From assembly GCA_964503685.1 (NCBI GenBank), contig CAZDAW010000006.1, positions 1 through 64,000 on the forward strand: 64,000 nucleotides of DNA, in the 5' to 3' direction. Positions 1 through 7,932 of this stretch are shown piece by piece. Positions within the stretch are counted from its first letter, which is position 1. Each line of letters opens with the position of its first letter. A program made the translations under genes and the position numbers. The DNA comes from CAZDAW01 sp964503685. GTDB taxonomy: Bacteria; Chloroflexota; Anaerolineae; Anaerolineales; Anaerolineaceae. The notes below the pieces were generated by a model. It was not told where the DNA came from. It was given only the letters and a program-made list of their open reading frames with translations, and made no database searches.

Positions 1-71
1 TAAAGGTGTGCACTATTGTATCAGCATGTCACGCGTTGGACAAGGAGAGCGTGTGCCAGAATATTGTTCGC

Positions 72-345
72 CTATCTTAGTTCGGCGACCGGTTCTCCCG
101 GTACGTCGTGCAGCATGATTTTGAATATCGCCCATGTTTTGACATCCGCTTCTTTGAATATCTTATTACGCCGGTAACAGATGGCGCGGCCTTCGTGAAA
201 AACCAGCCTGCCAGACCGGTAAGCGAGGTGACAACGAGCAGGGCGGTCACGCTCATCAGGCCAACATCCGCGACTGCGCCCCCCTGGCAATGCTGAAGGT
301 TGCATTTGCCGGGGCGGGAGCGTCATTTACGCCATATACCTTATA
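72..345 (-). pseudogene. Decayed C-terminal remnant of a P-type ATPase
   Basis: Read on the minus strand, positions 333 to 316 encode GVNDAP, the hinge motif of P-type ATPases. It is followed by residues resembling the ANATVSIAMGGAGADV stretch of heavy-metal ATPases, and then by a hydrophobic segment. The reading frame has to be changed near a run of six G at about 276-281 and again near a T run at about 203 to follow the similarity. No start codon or complete domain remains. I infer a frameshifted relic of a cation-transporting ATPase. A shorter open frame (72-326) covers the tail but does not contain the motif. Confidence is limited because only one motif is recognisable. Confidence 0.35.
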
Positions 346-390
346 CAAAATTGAGAAAGTAGTTGAACCGGGCGGGCAAATCATTGATAA

Positions 391-522
391 TTAATCCAGG
401 TCGCCGCCTGGATGTCAGCGGTAATCTCGGATTTTGGCGTTGCGGCTGCTTCGTTGGGCAAAAAGCGCCCTTCTTGCAGCGACAAACGCAGCGATGATTG
501 TCAGGGCAGCAACTTGAGTTAA
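391..522. repeat. Dispersed intergenic repeat, copy R1
   Basis: The element begins with TTAATCCAGGTCGCCGCCTGG and ends with GGCAGCAACTTGAGTTAA, so its ends are imperfect inverted repeats. The core contains TCGTTGGGCAAAAAGCGCCC and a stretch reading CAGCGACAAACGCAG. Near-identical elements occur at 34141-34275, 42670-42824, 45140-45264 and, in part, 57579-57770. It lies between the ATPase relic and the CBS-domain gene and has no coding potential that I trust. Confidence 0.8.
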
Positions 523-573
523 CTTACTGTATGAGTTGAGAAATTTACGACCTAATAGAATAGGGAGGCTGCG

Positions 574-1008
574 ATGAATAAAGTACAACAACTTCTTCAG
601 ATAAAAGGCAATCACGTCTGGACGATTTCAAAGCGCGCCACGGTTTTCGATGGCTTGAAACTCATGGCTGAGAAGCGAATTGGCTCGCTGGTGGTTATGG
701 ATGAGGAACAGGTTGCCGGCATTTTCACCGAGCGCGATTTTGCCCGTAAAGTCGGGACAGAGCTGAAAAAGCCGGAAGAAACATTCATTGAAGAGGTGAT
801 GACCCGCGACCTGCTGACTGTCAGGTTGGATACGAAAGTAAATGAATGCCTGGTGCTGATGACAGATAATCACATCCGTCACCTGCCAGTCATCGAAGAC
901 GGTAAACTGCTGGGCATCATCTCGGTTGGCGATGTCGTGAAAGATATCATCGAGGAACTGGAATTTCACGTCGATCAACTCACCGGCTATATTAAAGGCT
1001 TCCGATAA
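574..1008 (+). CDS. CBS domain pair protein
   Basis: This 144-residue soluble protein consists almost entirely of two CBS motifs (about residues 8-62 and 72-128), the Bateman module that binds adenosyl nucleotides. Typical segments are GSLVVMDEEQVAGIFTERDF in the first repeat and HIRHLPVIEDGKLLGIISVGD in the second. The start is supported by GGGAGG about 8 bases upstream of the ATG at 574. Stand-alone CBS proteins of this size act as energy or redox sensors or regulate partner enzymes, but no partner can be named from the context. A short GC-rich hairpin follows the stop codon. The family call is certain; the ligand and role are unknown. Confidence 0.92.
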   Translation: MNKVQQLLQIKGNHVWTISKRATVFDGLKLMAEKRIGSLVVMDEEQVAGIFTERDFARKVGTELKKPEETFIEEVMTRDLLTVRLDTKVNECLVLMTDNHIRHLPVIEDGKLLGIISVGDVVKDIIEELEFHVDQLTGYIKGFR

Positions 1009-1019
1009 CAACCGGAAGC

Positions 1020-1036
1020 CTCCCGCTTCGCGGGAG
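1020..1036 (+). terminator. GC-rich hairpin after the CBS gene
   Basis: CTCCCGC and GCGGGAG form a perfect 7-bp stem with a 3-base loop, 12 bases after the stop codon. No T-tract follows, so it may be a 3'-end stabiliser or a weak terminator. Confidence 0.4.
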
Positions 1037-1088
1037 CGGAGTCGGCTGTCAGAGTAGATCGAGCCGTTAACAAATTAGTTCATTGTCA

Positions 1089-1184
1089 TTATCCACCTTG
1101 CTGGATAATGGCAAATATCACCGCGGTTAAAATGACGATTAAGCCAATTAAAATAGCCAACCAGGTGGCTGCTCGCTGGCGCAT
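1089..1184 (-). CDS. 31-residue single-span membrane peptide
   Basis: This small open frame starts at 1184 and encodes MRQRAATWLAILIGLIVILT followed by AVIFAIIQQGG. A positively charged N-terminus precedes one long hydrophobic helix (about residues 8-27). A strong Shine-Dalgarno AAGGAGG sits 6 bases upstream of the ATG, overlapping the end of the reductase gene that stops at 1194, so translation is probably coupled. A perfect 9-bp inverted repeat (CATTATCCA / TGGATAATG, 1087-1110) overlaps the last codons. I recognise no family. By position it could be an accessory subunit of the upstream membrane reductase, but that is inference. Confidence 0.55.
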   Translation of the reverse strand: MRQRAATWLAILIGLIVILTAVIFAIIQQGG

Positions 1185-1193
1185 AAAACCTCC

Positions 1194-2522
1194 TTATACC
1201 AGGTCAAACCGTTCAGAGTGAAAGTCGCCCATCGGCGCGCCGATCTGTACGAGCGCCTTTTCGACGGCGTTCATCATCGGGCCCGGCCCGCAGATAAAGA
1301 TTTCGACCGAGTTTGGACTCTTAAACGGGGGTAAGTGTCTTTGCAGTATATCGGCGGTGACAAAGCCTGTTTCACCGCGCCAGCCTTCCGGCGCCGATTC
1401 GAGTACGTGGATAATTTTCAGGTTCAATCTCTGCGGCAGTTCCTCGATTTCCTCCAGGAATGTCGCTGCATCGAGCGTTTTGTTGGCGTAGATGAGAGTC
1501 AGAGGCCGCGTATCGCCCCGGTCTGCCAGGGTGCGCAGCATTGACATCATCGGAGTTATTCCAATGCCGCCGGCGATGAAAACGAACGCCTGCGCACGCG
1601 GGTGGCGGTCAACAGAGAATGCGCCATAAGGTCCGTCAACATAAACGCGTTCTCCTTCACTTAAATTCTTTATCGAGGCGGTAAAATCGCCCAACTCTTT
1701 AATAGTGAAAGTCAGCCGGTCTTTTTCTTCAGCGCTGCTGGAAATGGAAAAAGGATGTTCGTGGTCTTGGAATGGAGAATCCCAAACAGTGATCCAGGCA
1801 AACTGGCCCGGCTCAAATCGCATTCCGGGGTGGCCGTTTGGGCGCAGCACGAGCGTCCAGGCGTTGCCGCGTTCGGGGATGACCTTTTCGACCCGGTAAA
1901 CTTTACGCAGTAATTGAAGGGGCTTGATCACCCTCACCCAGGCCAGAACCCCGATCCAGAATATACCGTAAAAGCCCCAGAAGAGCTGCTTCCATAGTGT
2001 ATTGAGGTAATACCCTCGCAGTTCGACATGCGCCAACGCCAGCGCCATCACGGCGATGGCCAGAATGCCGTGCCAGATGCGCCAGCGGTCGTATTCGATG
2101 CGCAGTTTCTTGCGCCAGATGGAAAAGATGACCAACAGCGCCATTAAAACCAGCGCCGATACGCCAAAACGCGCCGCCCAGGGCGCCGTAACCAGGTTGA
2201 GCAGACCCAGGTAACCCGGATCGAATGCAAATAACATCAGCGGATGCGCCGCGATCAGAGCGAAGGTGATGATCGAAATCTTGTGATGAAAGAAATAAAC
2301 GATATCACTGCCGTATGGCGCTTTGATCGTCTTGATTTTGGCTGTGAGGATAAATTGCAGCCCTGCCATTGCCAGCCCGCAATACCCCAACCCGACTGAA
2401 AGGTCGCGCCAGAATTCCCGCCCGGCAGGACGCGGCCCGGCCAGTAGGATAAGCAGCGGGGCAAGGGCAACAAGCAAATAGACGCCAATCCAGAAGATTC
2501 CCTGAACAAGTCGTTTTGTCAT
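1194..2522 (-). CDS. Ferric reductase-like transmembrane flavoprotein (FAD/NAD(P)H)
   Basis: The 442-residue protein has about six membrane helices in the first 210 residues, carrying histidines in FFHHK, AAHPL, IWHGI and LAHVE that could hold two haems. A ferredoxin-NADP reductase-type module follows: HPFSISS is the FAD site, GGIGITP the nucleotide-binding loop and CGPGPMM the C-terminal NAD(P) motif. It should move electrons from cytosolic NAD(P)H through FAD and haem across the membrane, as ferric reductases and NADPH-oxidase-like enzymes do. The start has GGAGG upstream. The 31-residue membrane peptide follows in the same transcript. The acceptor (ferric chelate, oxygen or quinone) cannot be read from the sequence. 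Confidence 0.85.
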   Translation of the reverse strand: MTKRLVQGIFWIGVYLLVALAPLLILLAGPRPAGREFWRDLSVGLGYCGLAMAGLQFILTAKIKTIKAPYGSDIVYFFHHKISIITFALIAAHPLMLFAFDPGYLGLLNLVTAPWAARFGVSALVLMALLVIFSIWRKKLRIEYDRWRIWHGILAIAVMALALAHVELRGYYLNTLWKQLFWGFYGIFWIGVLAWVRVIKPLQLLRKVYRVEKVIPERGNAWTLVLRPNGHPGMRFEPGQFAWITVWDSPFQDHEHPFSISSSAEEKDRLTFTIKELGDFTASIKNLSEGERVYVDGPYGAFSVDRHPRAQAFVFIAGGIGITPMMSMLRTLADRGDTRPLTLIYANKTLDAATFLEEIEELPQRLNLKIIHVLESAPEGWRGETGFVTADILQRHLPPFKSPNSVEIFICGPGPMMNAVEKALVQIGAPMGDFHSERFDLV

Positions 2523-2643
2523 TTCGGGTATTCCTCCATTTTAAAAGTACAAAGTAATGGCGCCAATCGACAAAAATAAAAAGTGGCTTGCTCTATTTTA
2601 CCCTATTAAACAGGAAGGGATTCCGGCGATTTAATTTCAGAGC

Positions 2644-2693
2644 TTGACAATCTGTCTGTATTAGTGTATTATATACATATAACACTAATACAG
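2644..2693 (+). promoter_or_regulatory. Promoter with perfect palindromic operator for the GntR/ABC operon
   Basis: TTGACA (2644-2649) and TATTAT (2667-2672) are separated by 17 bases, a near-consensus sigma-70 promoter. A perfect 12-bp inverted repeat, CTGTATTAGTGT (2656-2667) and ACACTAATACAG (2682-2693), flanks the -10 region and start site. Position and symmetry fit an operator for the YtrA-type repressor encoded 9 bases downstream, implying autoregulation. Confidence 0.85.
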
Positions 2694-2701
2694 GCGGCAG
2701 A

Positions 2702-3061
2702 ATGATGAAATTTAACCCGGCCATACCGATCTATATTCAGATTATGGACAGTATCAAAAAAGATATCGTCACAGGAACGCTTGCCCGCGGCGAAAGGATC
2801 GAATCGGTGAGAGCGCTGGCTGAAAAGTTCGAGGTCAACCTTAACACCATGCAGCGCGCCTGCTCAGAGCTGGAACGGGAGCAGATCATCTATACTCAGA
2901 GGGGCGTGGGCAGCTTTGTCACCAACGATGAAACGGTCATCGCTTCCTTGAAGCAGGAAATGTCTGCCCGGCTGGTGGCGGAGTTTTTGAACGGAATGAA
3001 AAGCATTGGTTACAGCGCAAAAGATATATTAAACATTATTCAAGAGGCAATTCAAAAATGA
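2702..3061 (+). CDS. GntR family regulator, YtrA subfamily
   Basis: At 119 residues this is a winged-helix GntR protein (about residues 10-76, with the recognition region EKFEVNLNTMQRACSELERE) and a short C-terminal dimerisation tail instead of a large ligand domain. This is the YtrA subfamily layout. Such regulators repress adjacent ABC exporters, often induced by cell-wall antibiotics. It is the first gene of a three-gene operon; its stop overlaps the start of the ATPase gene (ATGA at 3058). The perfect palindrome at 2656-2693 is its likely binding site. A second ATG lies one codon downstream at 2705. Confidence 0.9.
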   Translation: MMKFNPAIPIYIQIMDSIKKDIVTGTLARGERIESVRALAEKFEVNLNTMQRACSELEREQIIYTQRGVGSFVTNDETVIASLKQEMSARLVAEFLNGMKSIGYSAKDILNIIQEAIQK

Positions 3062-3759
3062 GTGCAATACTTCGTGTAAACGGTCTGAGTAAAAAATTCG
3101 GCAATAAACTGGCATTGAATAATGTCGCTTTCGAACTCGCTCCCGGTCGGGTGGCCGGGTTGATGGGCCCAAACGGCGCCGGGAAGACGACCCTGTTGAA
3201 GACCCTGATGCAGATATACAAGGCGGATGCTGGACGGATCGATATTTGTGAACGACCGCTCGGATATTATTCGCGGCAGCATATCGCCTACCTGCCCGAT
3301 CGAAACCACCTTTTCAAATGGATGCGGGTGTGTGATGCCATCCATTATTATCAGAATATGTTCACCGATTTCGATGTTTCCAGGGCCAAAAATTTATGCT
3401 CGTACCTCCACCTGAACGAAAAAGATCTGATCAAAACACTATCCAGAGGGACTCTCGAATGTGTTCTGGTCATGCTGACCTTTTCGCGTAAAACCAAACT
3501 CTATCTGTTGGATGAACCCATCAGCGGGATTGACCCGGTCGCCCGGCGCAAAATCCTGCAATCCATCCTGACAGGCCTGGACGAAAGCAGTTCAGCCATC
3601 ATTGCCACCCACCTGGTCAAGGACGTGGAAACGATGCTGGATGACGTTTTATTTTTGAACGAGGGGCGCCTGATTCTGGCGGACAGGGCGGACAAAATCC
3701 GCGAGGAACGCGGCGAGTCGATCGAGGAATACTATCTGGAGATGTATGAAAATGCTTAA
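3058..3759 (+). CDS. ABC transporter ATP-binding protein (YtrB-like)
   Basis: This 233-residue nucleotide-binding subunit has Walker A GPNGAGKTT (about residues 36-44), Walker B LYLLDEP and the switch histidine in ATHLVKD. The signature motif is degenerate: LSRGTLEC stands where LSGGQ is expected, with the second position and the glutamine changed. That pattern is frequent in YtrB-type ATPases, which act on slow or regulatory cycles. The gene overlaps the regulator by 4 bases and the permease by 14 bases, so the three are translated together. The substrate is unknown; antibiotic sensing or export is inferred from the YtrA regulator. Confidence 0.88.
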   Translation: MSAILRVNGLSKKFGNKLALNNVAFELAPGRVAGLMGPNGAGKTTLLKTLMQIYKADAGRIDICERPLGYYSRQHIAYLPDRNHLFKWMRVCDAIHYYQNMFTDFDVSRAKNLCSYLHLNEKDLIKTLSRGTLECVLVMLTFSRKTKLYLLDEPISGIDPVARRKILQSILTGLDESSSAIIATHLVKDVETMLDDVLFLNEGRLILADRADKIREERGESIEEYYLEMYENA

Positions 3760-4489
3760 TTTGTGCAAATGGAATGCTGTAGATTTTATGCGCCGGAATT
3801 ATTGGGTATTCATCGCCATGGCCGTGAGCCTGGTTCTGGCGCTGCTGCCGGCAAACGGCCAGGGTTATTGGAACGCGACCGTGATCGTGTTCTCTGAAAT
3901 ATTGGGCGTGATTGCTTTTCAGGCGGGCGTTGTGCTGGCAGCCGCCCTGTGCTTTCGCTGGCTGGAAAATGAAAGCAATCTTCTGGAACTTTCCTTGCCG
4001 TCCTCTTCCTGGAAAATTCTATTCAGCAAACTCCTCGTGGCCGTACTGGTGAATGCCCTTTCGTGCCTGTTTTTGATGCAGCTCTTTGTGTTCGCAGGCA
4101 AATATTCGACCGGATCGGTCAGGCTGCTTTCTCTCGAGAATTTGAGGAGTATTCTGGTTCTCGTCCTGGGTCTGATGCTGGTCGATTGCACGATTCTCTT
4201 TTCGTATCTGGCGGCAAAGAGCTTCCGTCTGACGCGGCGCATTTTACTGGTTTCTGTCAGCCTGCTGAGTTTTATTATCTGGGGGGGAGCTATCGCCGTT
4301 GTGGGGCTGGTTATGACGGTAAGCGGCGCATTGATCCTGCCGACCATCAGCGCAAAAGACATCATCACGATTAACGGCTCCTTTAATATCCTGTCAACCA
4401 CGGCGCCCGTCTGCGTCTGCCTGGCGATCATCCTGCTCGAATATGCCGGCAGCTGTCTGCTCCTCGACCGTTGCTTTCAACCGGATTAG
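3746..4489 (+). CDS. ABC transporter permease of the YtrA-regulated operon
   Basis: The 247-residue integral membrane protein has about six hydrophobic segments, including YWVFIAMAVSLVLALLPA near the N-terminus and VCVCLAIILLEYAGSCLLL at the C-terminus. It has no soluble domain. The gene overlaps the ATPase gene upstream, and the operon ends here. It should form the membrane channel for the preceding ATPase, probably as a dimer. I see no similarity strong enough to name a substrate. Confidence 0.8.
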   Translation: MKMLNLCKWNAVDFMRRNYWVFIAMAVSLVLALLPANGQGYWNATVIVFSEILGVIAFQAGVVLAAALCFRWLENESNLLELSLPSSSWKILFSKLLVAVLVNALSCLFLMQLFVFAGKYSTGSVRLLSLENLRSILVLVLGLMLVDCTILFSYLAAKSFRLTRRILLVSVSLLSFIIWGGAIAVVGLVMTVSGALILPTISAKDIITINGSFNILSTTAPVCVCLAIILLEYAGSCLLLDRCFQPD

Positions 4490-4665
4490 GAAAGACGTGT
4501 TCTGCTCAAGCTAAATTGATTTAGATAGACCACTCGAACGGTTGATACAACTTTATATCAGTAGATAACTTCGACATGCTCGCGGCATGCCGCCGGGCGA
4601 AGCTTTGCCTGCTTCGGAAACAAGTCGAGGTTTAAATAACAAAACAAGAAAAAGGAAAAAATAGC

Positions 4666-5514
4666 ATGAATAAACTTCAATCCATCGTATTCAAATACCC
4701 GGTCGCTTTCGGCCTCCTGATCATCATACCGGCAACGCTGCTTACCGAGATTCACCTCGAAGACAATCTCTTCCGGTTTATGGATCATCAGAACGCCTCG
4801 TATCTGACCGGAATCATTGAGCAGGGCGGCGTCAGTCTGCTGCTTGTGCTGCTGCTGCGCCAGTTGGGTTTGCTGAAAGAAGCCGGATTCACCAAACCAG
4901 GCCAATGGAAGAACGTCTGGCTCATCTGGCCTATCTTCGTCTTCAGTGTGATCAACGGCGGCACCTCGCCGTTCGACGGCACGCTGACGATCGACGCCAG
5001 CCAGCCCGTGCGCCTTGTGCTGTTCGTTCTGTTGTATATCTCCGTGGGTCTCTTCGAAGAATTTCTGTTCCGCAGTGTGACCCTGACGCTGCTGCTGCGC
5101 AAATGGGGCAGCACGCGCAAAGGGATTTACCTGGCAGTGTTGGTCTCTTGTTCGGTATTTGGGGTTTTGCACCTGGTCAATCTGATCATGGGGCGGCGCT
5201 CCCTGCTTTCGACGGCATCCCAGATCGTTTACGGCACCTTCTTCGGCGTTTTCTTCGCAGCCTGTTTCCTGCGCAACAAGTCGGTCTGGCCGGTGGTCTT
5301 CTCGCATGCCCTGTTCGATCTCTGCGGCAATTTTGAAGACATCGCCGTGGGCAGCGTCACCTTTGGGCAGATTCATGAAACCACTCTGCAGAGCGCCCTG
5401 ATCGCCGGATTGATCACCCTGCCCCTTCTGATCTACGGGCTTTTCATCCTGCGCAAGGTAATGCCTGTTCAAAGCGACGAGCCTGAAGCTCTGGCCGCCC
5501 CGGCAACCGCCTGA
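4666..5514 (+). CDS. CPBP family intramembrane glutamic endopeptidase
   Basis: This 282-residue polytopic protein carries the three conserved motifs of the CAAX/CPBP (Abi) family: FEEFLFRS with the paired glutamates and arginine (about residues 127-134), FGVLHLVN with the first histidine, and SHALFD with the second. They form the membrane-embedded active site. About eight membrane segments are visible. Bacterial members process membrane proteins or protect against self-produced peptides, but the substrate here is unknown. The gene stands alone, with AAAAGG upstream of the ATG and a strong terminator downstream. Confidence 0.88.
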   Translation: MNKLQSIVFKYPVAFGLLIIIPATLLTEIHLEDNLFRFMDHQNASYLTGIIEQGGVSLLLVLLLRQLGLLKEAGFTKPGQWKNVWLIWPIFVFSVINGGTSPFDGTLTIDASQPVRLVLFVLLYISVGLFEEFLFRSVTLTLLLRKWGSTRKGIYLAVLVSCSVFGVLHLVNLIMGRRSLLSTASQIVYGTFFGVFFAACFLRNKSVWPVVFSHALFDLCGNFEDIAVGSVTFGQIHETTLQSALIAGLITLPLLIYGLFILRKVMPVQSDEPEALAAPATA

Positions 5515-5557
5515 AAAAGAAAGAGCCGCACAGATTACTGCTCTTGTTTCTTATGAC

Positions 5558-5605
5558 AAGCCTGCAAAATCCGGTTTCCCTTTCGGGTTTTGCAGGCTTT
5601 GTATT
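5558..5605 (+). terminator. Rho-independent terminator after the CPBP gene
   Basis: AAGCCTGCAAAA (5558-5569) pairs with TTTTGCAGGCTT (5588-5599), a 12-bp stem followed by TGTATTATT. The A-rich 5' side means it can also work for the convergent sensor kinase gene ending at 5702. Confidence 0.85.
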
Positions 5606-5701
5606 ATTGGAATTATTTCACCATCGATACGAATGAGAAATCCGCAAAGAGCGGTTGTCAACCTGTCGCCAGCGCCTAAAAATTACGCACGTTCCGGGCA
5701 G

Positions 5702-7072
5702 CTATAGAGAAGAATCGACCAGCAGCCAGAGCCTGATTGTACAGCCAGATTGGGGCAGCGTATTGAATTCTACCCTGCCGCCGTGCGCTCGGACGATTTG
5801 CTGCACGATAGTCAGCCCCAGCCCCCGTTTACCGGTTCCGGCGGCGTTTTCTGAATTCGATAAGGTTTCCAATATCTCCTGTGAGAATCCTGCTCCATTG
5901 TCAGCGACCGTGATGGCGCAATAGGCGGCGCTTTTCTCCACCGAAACCGTAATGGCGCAGCCGTCCGGGTTATGCTGGATGCTGTTGTTAAGCAGATTGG
6001 ATATCGCCCGGCGCAGCAGTTCTTCATCGCCTATGATGGTTAGGCTTTGCGCTTCTCTTTCTACATACAGGTCAATGGAGTAGTGAGCGTCAAGCCCGCT
6101 GTTGAGAAAATCTGTAACCACGCTGCGCGCCAGTTCCGCCGGATAAATAATCGCCATGCGCAGCGGCTGCATATCATATTCCAGTTTTGAGGCCAGATTC
6201 AGATCGTTTACGAGCGTTTTTATTTTTTCGCTCTGCCTGCGAATGACGCCCGCCTGCTCTCGTTCGGCCTGAGGCAGAAGAGGGTTTTCTTCCAGTTGGC
6301 TGGCGTACCCCATCACCATCGAGAGGGGGGTGCGGATATCGTGCGAAACTCCGGCAATCCAGCGCGTGCGGGCATTATCGCGCTTTTGCAGGGCGGCTTC
6401 CTGCTTTCTGAGCTGCGCTGAAGTTCGGTTGAGTTTTTCGGCAAGATCGCCCAGCAATCCGCCGGTTGAAAGCGCCGCCGGTTTGTTTTCAGCGATATCT
6501 TCGATGCCCCTGATGATCGGGCGCAGGGAGCGAAACAGGCGGATGCTGGATAAAAACGCCAGCAGGATGGCGGCGATGCAGTTGAGAATCAGGGCTGCTG
6601 CAAGCCATATCGGAATATTCATCATGATGATTTCGTGCATTTCCATACCATGTTTCCAGATGCTGCCTTTGGGACTGCCCAAAACCAGCAGGCCATCCAG
6701 ATGGCGCCAGACATGAACCGGATAATCATTGAGATACCAGCGCGAAAAACTGGCTACTTCAGGGACGGTATAATGCAGGGGCAATTCAGCCGGCAAATTC
6801 TCGCTCCAAACCACATTGCCGCTGTTATCCAACAGCATGGCCCATTGATATTGTTCCTGTATCATCTGCACTCCTGTCTGAGACATTTCATATACTTCGC
6901 CATGTCTTGTCAGGTTGCTGGCAATTTCCCGGGAATTGTATTTGGTTCCCTCGAGATTACCGGAGTACACGACCCAGGCAATCAATACTGCAAAATTAAA
7001 GCCTAACAGAATCAGCGCAATGCCGGCAGCCGACGCCGCATAGCGCGCAAATATTTTCATGATGAGTTTCAT
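5702..7072 (-). CDS. Sensor histidine kinase of a lantibiotic/antibiotic-type two-component system
   Basis: The 456-residue membrane kinase has an N-terminal helix (about 10-34), an extracytoplasmic domain of roughly 120 residues, a second helix (about 155-178) and a HAMP-like linker. HisKA contains the phosphoacceptor histidine in GVSHDIRTPLS, and the HATPase has VADNGAGFS and GKRGLGLTIV. The layout resembles SpaK/NisK-type kinases with a sizeable sensor domain. It overlaps the upstream response regulator gene by 4 bases. The divergent ABC genes at 7933-10334 are of the lantibiotic-immunity type, so the pair probably senses a peptide antibiotic and induces the exporter. Confidence 0.88.
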   Translation of the reverse strand: MKLIMKIFARYAASAAGIALILLGFNFAVLIAWVVYSGNLEGTKYNSREIASNLTRHGEVYEMSQTGVQMIQEQYQWAMLLDNSGNVVWSENLPAELPLHYTVPEVASFSRWYLNDYPVHVWRHLDGLLVLGSPKGSIWKHGMEMHEIIMMNIPIWLAAALILNCIAAILLAFLSSIRLFRSLRPIIRGIEDIAENKPAALSTGGLLGDLAEKLNRTSAQLRKQEAALQKRDNARTRWIAGVSHDIRTPLSMVMGYASQLEENPLLPQAEREQAGVIRRQSEKIKTLVNDLNLASKLEYDMQPLRMAIIYPAELARSVVTDFLNSGLDAHYSIDLYVEREAQSLTIIGDEELLRRAISNLLNNSIQHNPDGCAITVSVEKSAAYCAITVADNGAGFSQEILETLSNSENAAGTGKRGLGLTIVQQIVRAHGGRVEFNTLPQSGCTIRLWLLVDSSL

Positions 7073-7788
7073 TCGTCTTCCTCTTTGACGAGCTTGTATC
7101 CGAGCCCGCGTACGGTCAGCAGGTAACGCGGGCGAGAGGGCTCCGGTTCCAGTTTCTCGCGCAGGCGGCGGATATGCACCATCAGCGTGTTTTCGTAGCC
7201 GTACAGGTTATCTCCCCAGGCGGCGCGGCACAGGCTGTCTCCGGTGACGATGTTTCCGCGATTTTCGTACAATTTTTCCAAAAGGATGAACTCCTTGGCC
7301 GTCAATGTACACCGGCCGCTTTGATTTTCCACCGTTCCACTGTTGAGGTCAATTTTTGTTTCGCCGAGATGAAAAACCGGCCGGGCAGTTTTATTAAGGA
7401 TTGCCGGAAACCAGGCGCGGTTCAAAACCGCCTGAAGCCTGAGGATCAATTCCCTGGGCAAAAACGGTTTGGTGATATAGTCATCGGCGCCCAACCCCAA
7501 ACCCAGCAGGCGGTCCTCATCTTCATCTCGCGCCGAAAGGAACAGCACCGGTACGGCGGATGCCGCTCTGAACTCCTGAATCAACGAAAATCCGTCCCCA
7601 TCCGGTAACATCACATCCAGAATCACGCCGTCCGGCTGCTCGCTCGAAAACAACTGCCTCGCCTGCCGGCAATCGGCGGCGGTGAACACGCGCATGAAGC
7701 CTTCCTGCTGCAAGATGTCTTTGACCATCCTGCGCAGTTCCGGTTCATCATCTACGATTAAAAGTTTGCAATCCTTTACGTTTTTCAT
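7069..7788 (-). CDS. OmpR-family response regulator
   Basis: The receiver domain (about 7-120) has the acidic pocket DDE, the phosphoacceptor in GVILDVMLPDGDG (about D58) and the conserved lysine in ITKPF. A winged-helix DNA-binding domain follows, with ENTLMVHIRRLREKLE as recognition helix. I place the start at 7788 (MKNVKDCKLL). The longer frame to 7845 would add a proline/glycine-rich tail reading through a G5/C5 hairpin and is unlikely. The gene is the first of a two-gene operon with the sensor kinase. Direct repeats in front of the divergent ABC operon are candidate binding sites. Confidence 0.9.
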   Translation of the reverse strand: MKNVKDCKLLIVDDEPELRRMVKDILQQEGFMRVFTAADCRQARQLFSSEQPDGVILDVMLPDGDGFSLIQEFRAASAVPVLFLSARDEDEDRLLGLGLGADDYITKPFLPRELILRLQAVLNRAWFPAILNKTARPVFHLGETKIDLNSGTVENQSGRCTLTAKEFILLEKLYENRGNIVTGDSLCRAAWGDNLYGYENTLMVHIRRLREKLEPEPSRPRYLLTVRGLGYKLVKEEDE

Positions 7789-7819
7789 ATCGATCATCCA
7801 ATCTATCATATCGTAAAAT

Positions 7820-7842
7820 GGGGGCAACCGTCCCCCTTTTTT
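7820..7842 (+). terminator. Terminator-like hairpin in the two-component/ABC divergent region
   Basis: GGGGG (7820-7824) and CCCCC (7832-7836) form a short stem followed by six T on the plus strand. It lies in the leader of the response regulator gene. It could block plus-strand read-through towards the ABC operon; the stem is short. Confidence 0.4.
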
Positions 7843-7850
7843 CAAAATTT

Positions 7851-7902
7851 AAGGTAAATGTAAGAACGGCTTCAGCGTCCTGTAAGGTAAACCCGCTATA
7901 CT
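7851..7902 (+). promoter_or_regulatory. Promoter and candidate response-regulator boxes of the ABC operon
   Basis: TATACT (7897-7902) is a good -10. Upstream, TGTAAG occurs at 7859-7864 and 7881-7886, 22 bases apart (two helical turns). AAGGTAAA occurs at 7851-7858 and 7884-7891. Direct repeats spaced by whole turns around a poor -35 are typical of OmpR-family activator sites, and the cognate regulator is divergent. Confidence 0.55.
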
Positions 7903-7932
7903 GCCCTCAATCTTGTTCAAGGAGCAATGACA

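Noticed and set aside
4558..5472. 304-residue minus-strand frame opposite the CPBP protease gene
   Set aside because: The product is rich in Gln, Asp and Glu with no hydrophobic core, while the plus-strand gene has three conserved protease motifs.
7789..7845. N-terminal extension of the response regulator
   Set aside because: It would translate the GGGGG/CCCCC hairpin and adds a non-conserved Gly/Pro segment; the receiver fold starts at the Met at 7788.
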